Positions 41,616 through 48,732 of a stretch of DNA of 64,000 bases are shown one piece after another; within the stretch, counting starts at the first letter, position 1; the number at the start of each line of letters is the position of its first letter. The notes beneath the pieces were generated by a model that made no database searches, was not told the origin of the DNA, and saw nothing but the letters and a program-made list of their open reading frames with translations. Source of the DNA: Eggerthellaceae bacterium (GTDB lineage: Bacteria > Actinomycetota > Coriobacteriia > Coriobacteriales > Eggerthellaceae); NCBI GenBank assembly GCA_022791455.1, contig JAAVZC010000014.1, forward strand, positions 124,001 through 188,000, in the 5' to 3' direction. The translations under genes were made by a program, and so were the position numbers.

Positions 41616-44600
41616 TCAGTCCTCCAGCAGGTCGGTGAGGAGTTCGGGGGTTAGGGTGGTGAGGGCGTCGCCTGTGGTGGCGCCGATGAGGGAGTCCGCC
41701 AGTTCCGCCTTCATTTGCTGCAGCCGCATCATGCGCGCCTCGATAGTGCCGGCGGCAACCACTTGGCACACGTTCACCACGCTGCGTTGGCCGATGCGGT
41801 GGGCGCGGTCGCTCGCCTGCGCCTGGGCCGAGGCGTTCCACCAGGGATCGGCGTGGATCACCTGGGTGGCGGCGGCCAGGTTCAGCCCCACCCCGCCCGC
41901 TTTCAGCGAGATGAGGAACACCGGCACCTCGTCGCGGTTGAAGGCCTCTACCAGTTCGGCGCGCTGCTTCTTCGGCGTGGAACCGGTGATGATGTAGAAC
42001 GGAGCGCCCTTCGCGCGCAGGTCTTCCGCCAGCCGATCGAGGAAGCTGGTGAACTGGGAAAACACAAGCGTTTTCTGGCCGGCGTCCACCGCGGCGCCGA
42101 TGCGCTCCAGGATGGCCGCGCGCTTGGCGGAGGCGCCGTAGTAGTTCTCGAACACGAGCGCCGGGTCGAGCGCAATCTGCCGCAGCCGCGTGAGCTCCGC
42201 CAGCACTTCCACTGTTTTGAATTCGCCGCCGTCGAGCCCCTTCACCTCGTAGCCGTAGCGGCGGGCTTTGCGCGTGTTCTTCTGCAGGTTCAGCCGCTCC
42301 CGCAGGCTCTGCTCAGCGGCGGCGTAGAGCTTCCGCTGCTCCCCTTCCAGCGCCACTTCCAGCACCGTTTCCAGTTTCGGCGGCAGCTCGCGCAGGACGT
42401 CGCGTTTGCGACGACGCAGCACGAAGGGCTCCACGCGCGCGGAAAGGCGGGCGAGCGCGTCCTCGTCGCCGCCGATGATGGGGGCCTCGAAGCGCTCGCG
42501 GAAGCGCATGGAGGTGCCCAGGAAGCCGGGCATGAGGAAGTCGAAGATGGACCAGAGTTCGGCGGGGCGATTCTCCACCGGTGTGCCGGTAAGGGCTAGG
42601 CGGCGTGGCGCTTGCAGACGTCGGACGGCACGGCTGGTCTTGGTGGCGGCGTTCTTTATATAGTGGGCCTCGTCCAGGATGACGGCGAAAAGCGGCTTCG
42701 CCTCCCAGGCCTGAGCGTCGGCGCGCAGCAGGTCGTAAGAGGTGACGAGCACCTGGGCGTCGGCGCTGCTGCGGATGGCCTCCCGCTGGGCCGGCGTGCC
42801 CACCGCCGCTTCCACCCGCATTTCCGGGGCGAAGCGTGCGAACTCCGCCGTCCAGTTGTAAACCAAGCTGGCAGGACACACGATAAGGGTGGGATATCCT
42901 TCGACTTCGGGCTGCGCCCTTCGCTCAGGATGACAATGGGAAAAGAGGCCAGAGGGGTCGAGGGCGGGAGAATAGAGCGCCGCAAGCAGGGCGATTACTT
43001 GGAGGGTTTTACCGAGGCCCATTTCGTCGGCCAGGATGCCGCCGAAGCCCATCGCCCAGAGCGTTTGCAGCCAGCGGAAGCCGGCTTCCTGGTAGGGACG
43101 CAGCACGCCGCGCAGGTTCGACGGCAGCGGCAGCAGCTCCCCTTCCGCAGGCGCGCGGAAGTGGCCGATATAGTCCGCGAAGCCCTGTTCGCGATAAACG
43201 CCGTCCAGTTCTTGATCCAAGTAGAATGCCTGGTAGGTGGGCAGTTCCACCCGGCCTTCGCGCACATCTTCCATCGACAGGCCCAAATCGGCCACCAGCT
43301 GCGCCAGCCCGCGGTCCTCGAAGTTCTCCAGGCTCACGAAGCTGCCGTCGCTTAAACGGTGGAACCGGCGGTGGCGGCGATAGCTCTCCAACAGCGCGAA
43401 CATTTCCGGCACCGACACATCATCGGAGGAAACGTCAAGCGCCACCAAATCGCCCGCCAGCGACAGCCCCAGCTGCAGCCGCGGCGGCCGGGGGCGGATA
43501 AGGCGGTCGAAGGCAGGCGTGGTGTACACCTCTCCCAGCGCACGGAACTGCGCAAGGCCGTGAATCAGCAGGTCGGCCGCGATGTTTTCGGACGACAGCG
43601 GCAGCACGCCGGTGGGCGGGAAGTAGTCCAGCAGCAACTGCAAGGCGCGCGCCTCACCTGCCCGGTTACGGTAGAAGCGCTGCCCCTCCACTACCGGCGG
43701 CGCGTCGGCAATGCCTGCCACCACCGCCTGGCCCGGCGGCGCCTCCTCGGCCGCCGCCACCAGCCCTTCCGGCGCAATGGCCAGCAGCACCACGTTCTCG
43801 CCGTAAAGGGCCTGGGCATCCACCTGGATGGCCCCGTCCACCACATCGAACGAGAATTGCAGGAGCAGCGGATCGGGGCGGAAACGACGCAGCGACTCCG
43901 GCGGCCGCACCGCCAGCTCCCGCTCCAACGCCGGCAGCAGCGTGGCGCCGAACAGGAAGGCGTCGTCGCGGGCCACCACCAAATGGCCGCCGTTGTCCTT
44001 CAGCGCTTGGAGCATGTGCACCAGCGGCGCCGATTCCGGCGGCATCAGATAGAACCCGTCCTCCAGCAGCAGCGCGCAGCCGATACCGGAGATACAGCCT
44101 TCGAACTCCTCCAGAGCAGTGATTTCGAAATCGCCGTCCGCCTCGCGGATCTCCAGAAAGTCGGCAGGCGCCGCTTCGCGCACCTCCACCGTGGAGCGGC
44201 GGGGGCGGGAATAATCTTCGCAATCGAGATCGATATGGCGGCCCACCTGGGACTTCAGGAACCCCACCAGCTGATCGGGGGAAAGGGGCATCAGTCGCTT
44301 GGCGCCGGGAAGCGACTGCCCGCTCCCACGACGGCGGGCGACGGCAAATGCGGGCGCCCCTTCTTCGCCATCGTCGAAGGGAAGGGGGTCTCCCAGCGAA
44401 CTGCCCTGCCCGAGCGTTGCCAACAGCCACTGCACCAGAGGACGGCTGGCCTGGTCAAACGCCTCCAGCCCGTGGGTGAACGCCAGTCCTTTGCCGTAGG
44501 CGAATCGCTCGCCGGCCGCCACGCGCTGAGCGAGCTGCCGCGGCGCCTTCACCACGTAAGAATTCTTCCCGTCGCTCACCGCCAACCGCAGCGAAAACTC

Positions 44601-44717
44601 GCCGCAGTCCAGCACGAGCGTCGGGCACAGCGACACTAAACCTGGCGTTTGCTGCTGCAGTTCCTCGGCGCTGGCCATCAGCCGTTGGAGCGCCGGCGTG
44701 GTTCCCCGCTCGATCAT
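41616..44717 (-). CDS. SNF2-family DEAD/DEAH helicase
   Basis: A 1033-residue ATPase with a long N-terminal half that varies among bacterial Snf2 proteins. The motor begins RGVLRPYQEAGFRWLQTLWAMGFGGILADEMGLGKTLQVIALLAAL (Walker A), then VICPASLVYNW, VILDEAHYIKN (DEAH) and LTGTPVENRPAELWSIFDFLMPGFLG. The second RecA lobe has KTLVFSQFTSFLDRLAEDL and ASDRAHRIGQRSVVNV. Residues about 595-609 (SHCHPERRAQPEVEG) are encoded by an inserted CATCCTGAGCG repeat, in frame, between motifs I and Ia. Its function is probably nucleic-acid remodelling in repair or defence; no partner system is evident. Confidence 0.9.
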   Translation of the reverse strand: MIERGTTPALQRLMASAEELQQQTPGLVSLCPTLVLDCGEFSLRLAVSDGKNSYVVKAPRQLAQRVAAGERFAYGKGLAFTHGLEAFDQASRPLVQWLLATLGQGSSLGDPLPFDDGEEGAPAFAVARRRGSGQSLPGAKRLMPLSPDQLVGFLKSQVGRHIDLDCEDYSRPRRSTVEVREAAPADFLEIREADGDFEITALEEFEGCISGIGCALLLEDGFYLMPPESAPLVHMLQALKDNGGHLVVARDDAFLFGATLLPALERELAVRPPESLRRFRPDPLLLQFSFDVVDGAIQVDAQALYGENVVLLAIAPEGLVAAAEEAPPGQAVVAGIADAPPVVEGQRFYRNRAGEARALQLLLDYFPPTGVLPLSSENIAADLLIHGLAQFRALGEVYTTPAFDRLIRPRPPRLQLGLSLAGDLVALDVSSDDVSVPEMFALLESYRRHRRFHRLSDGSFVSLENFEDRGLAQLVADLGLSMEDVREGRVELPTYQAFYLDQELDGVYREQGFADYIGHFRAPAEGELLPLPSNLRGVLRPYQEAGFRWLQTLWAMGFGGILADEMGLGKTLQVIALLAALYSPALDPSGLFSHCHPERRAQPEVEGYPTLIVCPASLVYNWTAEFARFAPEMRVEAAVGTPAQREAIRSSADAQVLVTSYDLLRADAQAWEAKPLFAVILDEAHYIKNAATKTSRAVRRLQAPRRLALTGTPVENRPAELWSIFDFLMPGFLGTSMRFRERFEAPIIGGDEDALARLSARVEPFVLRRRKRDVLRELPPKLETVLEVALEGEQRKLYAAAEQSLRERLNLQKNTRKARRYGYEVKGLDGGEFKTVEVLAELTRLRQIALDPALVFENYYGASAKRAAILERIGAAVDAGQKTLVFSQFTSFLDRLAEDLRAKGAPFYIITGSTPKKQRAELVEAFNRDEVPVFLISLKAGGVGLNLAAATQVIHADPWWNASAQAQASDRAHRIGQRSVVNVCQVVAAGTIEARMMRLQQMKAELADSLIGATTGDALTTLTPELLTDLLED
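42893..42934 (-). repeat. CATCCTGAGCG repeat inside the helicase coding sequence
   Basis: ATATCCTTCGACTTCGGGCT...TTCGCTCAGGATGAC lies within the SNF2 gene without breaking the frame, adding the peptide CHPERRAQPEVEG. Confidence 0.85.
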
Positions 44718-44729
44718 GGGCAACGGCCG

Positions 44730-45038
44730 CTAGACGACGGTGCCGTACACCTGGCCCCAAGCGTGGCCGGCAAGGGCGGAATTCAGCTGGGTGCACAGGC
44801 GGTCGCGGGTGTAGTTGCCCGGCGGCAGCAATCGCACGATGCGCAGCAGGTCCTCCGGCAAGTCCGCCGCTTCCGCCGCCAGAACCACGTCCAGCCGTCG
44901 CACTTCGGGCGGGTTCACCATGGCGGCGATGATCTCCTCTTTCGTGTCGCCCACTTCGTACAGCCCGTCCACAATGCTTTGAAGGGCTCCGTAGTAGGGG
45001 CTGCGCTCGTAGTTGGTGCCGGAATGATCGCGGGCCAT
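44730..45038 (-). CDS. hypothetical protein, 102 residues
   Basis: A small mixed-charge protein, mostly predicted helical (YYGALQSIVDGLYEVGDTKEEIIAAMVNPPEVRRLDVVLAAEAADLPEDLLRIVRLLPPG). No membrane segment or known domain. It lies between the homocysteine-methyltransferase-like gene (two-base gap upstream) and the SNF2 helicase (12 bases downstream), so the three are probably one transcript. A role tied to the helicase is possible but unsupported. Confidence 0.7.
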   Translation of the reverse strand: MARDHSGTNYERSPYYGALQSIVDGLYEVGDTKEEIIAAMVNPPEVRRLDVVLAAEAADLPEDLLRIVRLLPPGNYTRDRLCTQLNSALAGHAWGQVYGTVV

Positions 45039-45040
45039 GG

Positions 45041-46279
45041 CTACTCGCCTTCCGTTACCGTGATGGCCTCGGCGGGGGTATCCGACGGCTTGGGCTCGAG
45101 CCCCGCGAATTCGCCGGCCAGCGCCACGGTCAGGGGTTTTTCGTCATCGTCTTCCACCACGATGTCCGGGGACGCCGCCGTGCGCTTCCCCAGCGCCGCA
45201 TCGATGCTCGCACGCCCCTTCGCCATCAGACGCGCGAAGGCGTCATCGTCGAGGGAGGAGTCAACCTCGCCATTCGGCGCACACGGGATCTCTCCACTCC
45301 GGCCTTCGGCCTCCGGTCGAGATGACGTGGGGGATTCGGAAAGAAGCTGGTCAAGAGGCGGCTCCGTCCCTTCTTCCTCGTCGGCCACGGTGCGGCCAAC
45401 CACGGACATGTCGGCTACGGTGGCGGCCAGGGCGCCGGTGTAGGCGGGCGCGGAATTGCCGCCGGCGCGCAGGAACTGCACCCCTGCCTGCTGCAGCGCC
45501 AGTGCGGCGTCCACCATGGCATCGGGGCAATAATAGGGGTTCTCGGGGGTCGGCTTCATCTGGGCCGCATCGCGCTGCCGCACGTCCAGCTGCACCATGA
45601 GCGGCAAGTCGCACAGCTCCACCGCCTCGCGCGCCAGGGCCACAGCCTCCTCCGGCGCCGCCTCGGTAGCGAAGCCGGCAACGCTCGCCTGCAGGTCGGC
45701 CATCACTTCCAGCGCCTCCGCCAACCGACCGCGACCATCGGCCAGAAGCCCCTCGCCGTCCACCTTCACCACGGCAATCACCGGCGCGCTCGTCACCAGG
45801 CGAATGCCCATGAGCGCGCACTTCAAATCGGCCACGCTTTCGAAGGAATCCAGCAGAATGGCGTCGATCTCTTGCTCTTTGAGCAGCTTCGCCGCACGGG
45901 TGTACTGGGCGCGGTTCTCCTTCAGCGACGCCGCGTTCCACGGGTCAAGCGGCAACCCGCACGGCGCCAGCGGGGCAATCACATGCTGCGGCTTGAACCC
46001 GCGCACAATGGACAGCGCCGCCTTCGCCAGCGCTTCGCCCTCCCCTTCCATGCCCGTTTTCGCCAGGCGAATGGGGGTGAGCCCACCGGTCAGCGCGCAG
46101 AGGGCCTGCGGGCCGGCCGTCACTTCCAGCTGATAGGCGTCCTCCACCGTTTCCGGCTCCAAAAGCAACGCCAGCTGCTGAGCGCGGGCATCTTCCAGCC
46201 CAATGCGTCGCAGCGCCGCGGCGGGCGGAGCGGACAGCACCAGCACGTCTTGATGAAAGCGAAGTTGAATGTCGGGCAT
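45041..46279 (-). CDS. homocysteine S-methyltransferase-like protein without zinc cysteines
   Basis: A 412-residue protein whose first 300 residues resemble the homocysteine-binding barrel of MetH/BHMT: EIDAILLDSFESVADLKCALMGIRLVTSAPVIAVVKVDGEGLLADGRG and DAALALQQAGVQFLRAGGNSAPAYTGALAATVADM. The family's zinc motif GGCCGTxPxY reads GGNSAPAY, so catalytic cysteines are missing. The C-terminal 100 residues are acidic and low-complexity, and residues about 318-331 derive from a degenerate CATCCTGAGCG repeat. GGGGAGG precedes the ATG. Possibly a corrinoid/homocysteine-related but non-catalytic protein. Confidence 0.65.
   Translation of the reverse strand: MPDIQLRFHQDVLVLSAPPAAALRRIGLEDARAQQLALLLEPETVEDAYQLEVTAGPQALCALTGGLTPIRLAKTGMEGEGEALAKAALSIVRGFKPQHVIAPLAPCGLPLDPWNAASLKENRAQYTRAAKLLKEQEIDAILLDSFESVADLKCALMGIRLVTSAPVIAVVKVDGEGLLADGRGRLAEALEVMADLQASVAGFATEAAPEEAVALAREAVELCDLPLMVQLDVRQRDAAQMKPTPENPYYCPDAMVDAALALQQAGVQFLRAGGNSAPAYTGALAATVADMSVVGRTVADEEEGTEPPLDQLLSESPTSSRPEAEGRSGEIPCAPNGEVDSSLDDDAFARLMAKGRASIDAALGKRTAASPDIVVEDDDEKPLTVALAGEFAGLEPKPSDTPAEAITVTEGE
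45287..45326 (-). repeat. degenerate CATCCTGAGCG repeat inside the Hcy-methyltransferase-like gene
   Basis: GATCTCTCCACTCCGGCCTT...GGTCGAGATGAC keeps the hairpin of the family with several changes and adds SSRPEAEGRSGEIP in frame. Confidence 0.65.
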
Positions 46280-46544
46280 GGGGCCTCCCCTTTCCGGCGC
46301 GCCCGGATGCGAACGCGCGCGGGAGACCACAGCCGGCCTCCCTTTCGTAGTCGTCTCATGATAGCGCAACCGGCGCCGAACAGCTGAGGCCGTAGATGCG
46401 AGGTTGAAATAGGATTCTCCCGCGTTTCTGAAGCAAATCTGGGGCAAATCTTAGGAAATCCTGAAGATAGTTAACCTCATTTAACAGAGCGCTTTTACTG
46501 GGGAAATACCGTTTACCTTGCAGAACATGCCGTTCCTTGGCAGT

Positions 46545-46572
46545 TTGTCAATATCTCTTTAGAAAGAATAAT
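46545..46572 (+). promoter_or_regulatory. sigma-A-like promoter of the 6C RNA
   Basis: TTGTCA (46545-46550), 16-base spacer, AATAAT (46567-46572). Transcription would begin near 46580, a few bases before the first conserved hairpin. Confidence 0.6.
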
Positions 46573-46579
46573 GCCTTCT

Positions 46580-46712
46580 GTAATATATATTGCGTCGTTG
46601 CGATCCCCCCTCAAACGCAACGAGCTGCTTTTAAGCAGTACGCAGCCCAAGAGGCTGCGACCCTCCTCTTTAGCCCGGCGCACCCCCCCTCAAGCGCCGG
46701 GCTCTTCTTTTG
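46580..46712 (+). ncRNA. 6C small RNA
   Basis: Two hairpins expose a run of six or more cytosines in the loop: CGTTGCG (46596-46602), loop with CCCCCCTCAA, CGCAACG (46616-46622); and AGCCCGGCGC (46672-46681), loop with CCCCCCCTCAA, GCGCCGGGCT (46694-46703) followed by CTTCTTTT. Between them are two smaller hairpins (GCTGCTTTTAAGCAG and GCAGCCCAAGAGGCTGC). This is the architecture of the actinobacterial 6C RNA motif (mycobacterial B11/6C), which pairs through its C-rich loops with G-rich ribosome-binding sites. The second hairpin doubles as terminator. Confidence 0.88.
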
Positions 46713-46756
46713 CCCTCGTGCGCCAATGCCGGCATCGGACAGCCCGATGCCAAAAG

Positions 46757-47046
46757 GGGCTTGTGTCCAACGCGAACTTCGGAAAAACTCACGTTTTTGG
46801 CCAGGCGCGGTGGATGAGGCGGGGTTTTTGATCCCGCATCTGACCTGGGGAAACGTTCATTATCCCAGGTCAAAGCCCTAGTTTCCCACTGCCAAAAAAG
46901 GCCCCTCGTCCACCGCCGAGTGGCCCCAACGGTGGACGAAAGGCCCTTTTGGATCCGCGCCACAGAAAAAGCCGGCGCCCGAAGGCACCGGCTTTCAAGA
47001 GAGGGCTGCTAGGGCTATGAGACGTTAGGTGTGTCCCTTTGTCTCA
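46757..47046. repeat. 290-bp repeat, copy 1 (direct repeat of 57797-58086)
   Basis: Aligns without gaps to 57797-58086 with about 34 differences in 286 hand-compared positions. It contains the TGACCTGGG...CCCAGGTCA core, a 20-bp GGCCC...TCGTCCACCG/CGGTGGACGA...GGCCC hairpin, the terminator AAAGCCGGCGCC...CACCGGCTTT and a 3' block ending at the stop of the LuxR gene. Confidence 0.9.
46968..46995 (-). terminator. terminator of LuxR gene (module 1)
   Basis: AAAGCCGG...CCGGCTTT hairpin, T-run on the minus strand, 56 bases past the LuxR stop and within the 290-bp repeat. Confidence 0.8.
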
Positions 47047-47050
47047 CGGC

Positions 47051-48514
47051 CTATCCCTCGCCGAAACCCACGAGCGAACCAAGATCCTCTGCATCCCCTT
47101 GCGCAATAAGGTTCAGCAGCTCTTGGCGGGAATGGATGTCCATCTTCTTGTAGATGCGCATGCGGTGGGCGTTTATGGTACCCGGCGAAATGCACAGCTT
47201 CTCTCCAATGTAACCAGCATCGTGGCCGCAGGAGATCATGTAGGCAATCTCGACCTGCCGCGGAGTTAGACCGAACTGAGCAAACACCGTATCGCAGCGC
47301 TCTCTGAACGTGGCGCGCCGCTCAGTCTCAGGCACGGCCCATAGCTTTGAGAAGTTCTCCGTCGTGAGAACAGTGTTGCACAGCGCCACCAAAGACAACG
47401 CCAGTACCGAGCACAACGCCACCATAGCCATGGGCTCATCGAACAAGGAAGGCAACAGCCCGTAAGCCACCATGCTCCCTAGCACCCCCGATGCCGCAAT
47501 AAGGCTGCGACCAAAACCGAAGGTGCTCACTGGCGACAGCTTCTGAACATAGCAAAGATGCCCCATGATGATCCACAGAATCAGCTCGAAGCAGGTGTAG
47601 CCAGTTTTGACCAGTGCGGCAGGGGCAAAGCTGGAGTTCCCGAAAAGCGGTAGCAGCAATATGCCTCCAATCATCGCCACCAGCGTGGGACGAAACAGCA
47701 GATTTATATCAAGGGTCTGGCGCTTGTTCGTCGCCACCAGAAACACAATTATGATAAGAGAAGTGGCGATGAGAACAGTAATGGCGTACCCGTCGGAAGA
47801 CCCGGCCATATGCCCAGGCCGAATATCTCGCGTGATCCCCGCCACAAAACCGAACAGCAGCACCCCCACCGCCACCCTCGCGACACTACGGAGGTTTTCC
47901 TGCTTCCGGAAGCTGCGATAGCCACCAACCTCCACCCGCGCATCGGCGTTTCGGCAGAGCCATGCGGACACAAATGGCAGCACAACAGCAAACGCGTACT
48001 GCGCCGCAGAGGGAGTGGCAGCCAAGAGGGCATACATGACAACGCCGAGAAAGTAGGAGAAGCAGGACTCCGTCACCAACCGATTCAGCGGCAGCTTCGC
48101 AAATGAGAGGCCCCAACAGACCAGAAGGAGTGCCGACCCCACACCCGTCAGCACCGAGGACGAAAGCATCAGGGCAAACGCCTGCCAGCTGCCCGGCGCA
48201 GCCAGTGCCATCACCGGCAGAAGCGCACTGCCTGCAATCATAAATCCCGGCCCAACGAATATGCCGTAAGACTTTGCAAACAGGCGCTCGAACGCCCGAC
48301 GAAGGCCTCCGATGATGGCCAGCGTTACCGCAAGCGCCCCCGCACTCCACAAATAAACATTCGCTTCCACTGCGCCCGGCATAGCTTCGGGAATATGGAA
48401 CAGAGAAATGCTAAAGAAGCAGATGTAGGCCCATGCGCGATTGCAGGCAAAGCCGCTAATGCGCGCCAAGGACAGCTCGTCAAGCGAAATCGAATGAGTG
48501 TCGACCGTGATCAT
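47051..48514 (-). CDS. LuxR-type regulator with multi-pass membrane domain (module 1)
   Basis: A 487-residue protein with about twelve hydrophobic segments (residues 20-390) and a C-terminal LuxR domain FGLTPRQVEIAYMISCGHDAGYIGEKLCISPGTINAHRMRIYKKMDIHSRQELLNLIAQ. The start at 48514 has GAGGGAGAGGGG upstream. It is divergent from the catechol-dehydroxylase-like molybdoenzyme and probably senses that enzyme's substrate in or across the membrane, as proposed for equivalents in Eggerthella lenta. Confidence 0.92.
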   Translation of the reverse strand: MITVDTHSISLDELSLARISGFACNRAWAYICFFSISLFHIPEAMPGAVEANVYLWSAGALAVTLAIIGGLRRAFERLFAKSYGIFVGPGFMIAGSALLPVMALAAPGSWQAFALMLSSSVLTGVGSALLLVCWGLSFAKLPLNRLVTESCFSYFLGVVMYALLAATPSAAQYAFAVVLPFVSAWLCRNADARVEVGGYRSFRKQENLRSVARVAVGVLLFGFVAGITRDIRPGHMAGSSDGYAITVLIATSLIIIVFLVATNKRQTLDINLLFRPTLVAMIGGILLLPLFGNSSFAPAALVKTGYTCFELILWIIMGHLCYVQKLSPVSTFGFGRSLIAASGVLGSMVAYGLLPSLFDEPMAMVALCSVLALSLVALCNTVLTTENFSKLWAVPETERRATFRERCDTVFAQFGLTPRQVEIAYMISCGHDAGYIGEKLCISPGTINAHRMRIYKKMDIHSRQELLNLIAQGDAEDLGSLVGFGEG

Positions 48515-48594
48515 TCCCCGCCCCTCTCCCTCAATGATGAGCACCCCTCTTATATTTCATTCATAGTAGAGCCAAAGGGAAATCATGTAAATTA

Positions 48595-48607
48595 ATAAGT
48601 TGCTTAT
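48595..48607. promoter_or_regulatory. ATAAG-TTG-CTTAT palindrome in the module 1 divergent promoter
   Basis: A perfect short palindrome in the 218-base gap between LuxR and molybdoenzyme genes, AT-rich surroundings. Candidate operator for the LuxR protein. Confidence 0.35.
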
Positions 48608-48675
48608 GACGTGATTGACCAGGTTATATACCCGCTTCCGATTTTCAATACCCCTCGCAGGATGAGAGGATTCAT

Positions 48676-48709
48676 GGCCAGAAGGAGCACCTTGGAACTC
48701 CTTCTGGCC
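48676..48709 (+). promoter_or_regulatory. leader hairpin in front of module 1 molybdoenzyme
   Basis: GGCCAGAAGGAG and CTCCTTCTGGCC form a perfect 12-bp stem with a 10-base loop, 23 bases before the ATG and 11 before the real AAGGAGAG site. The left arm itself contains GAAGGAG. It could protect the mRNA or attenuate expression; there is no T-run. Confidence 0.55.
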
Positions 48710-48732
48710 CAACTAATCGGAAGGAGAGAGGT

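Noticed and set aside
41616..45038. SNF2 helicase as core of a phage-defence island
   Set aside because: Neighbours are a methyltransferase-like protein, a small unknown protein and nrd genes; no nuclease, methylase or phospholipase partner.
46280..46579. Small protein gene in the 300 bases before the 6C RNA
   Set aside because: No frame with a good ribosome site or coding bias; the sequence is AT-rich and promoter-like.
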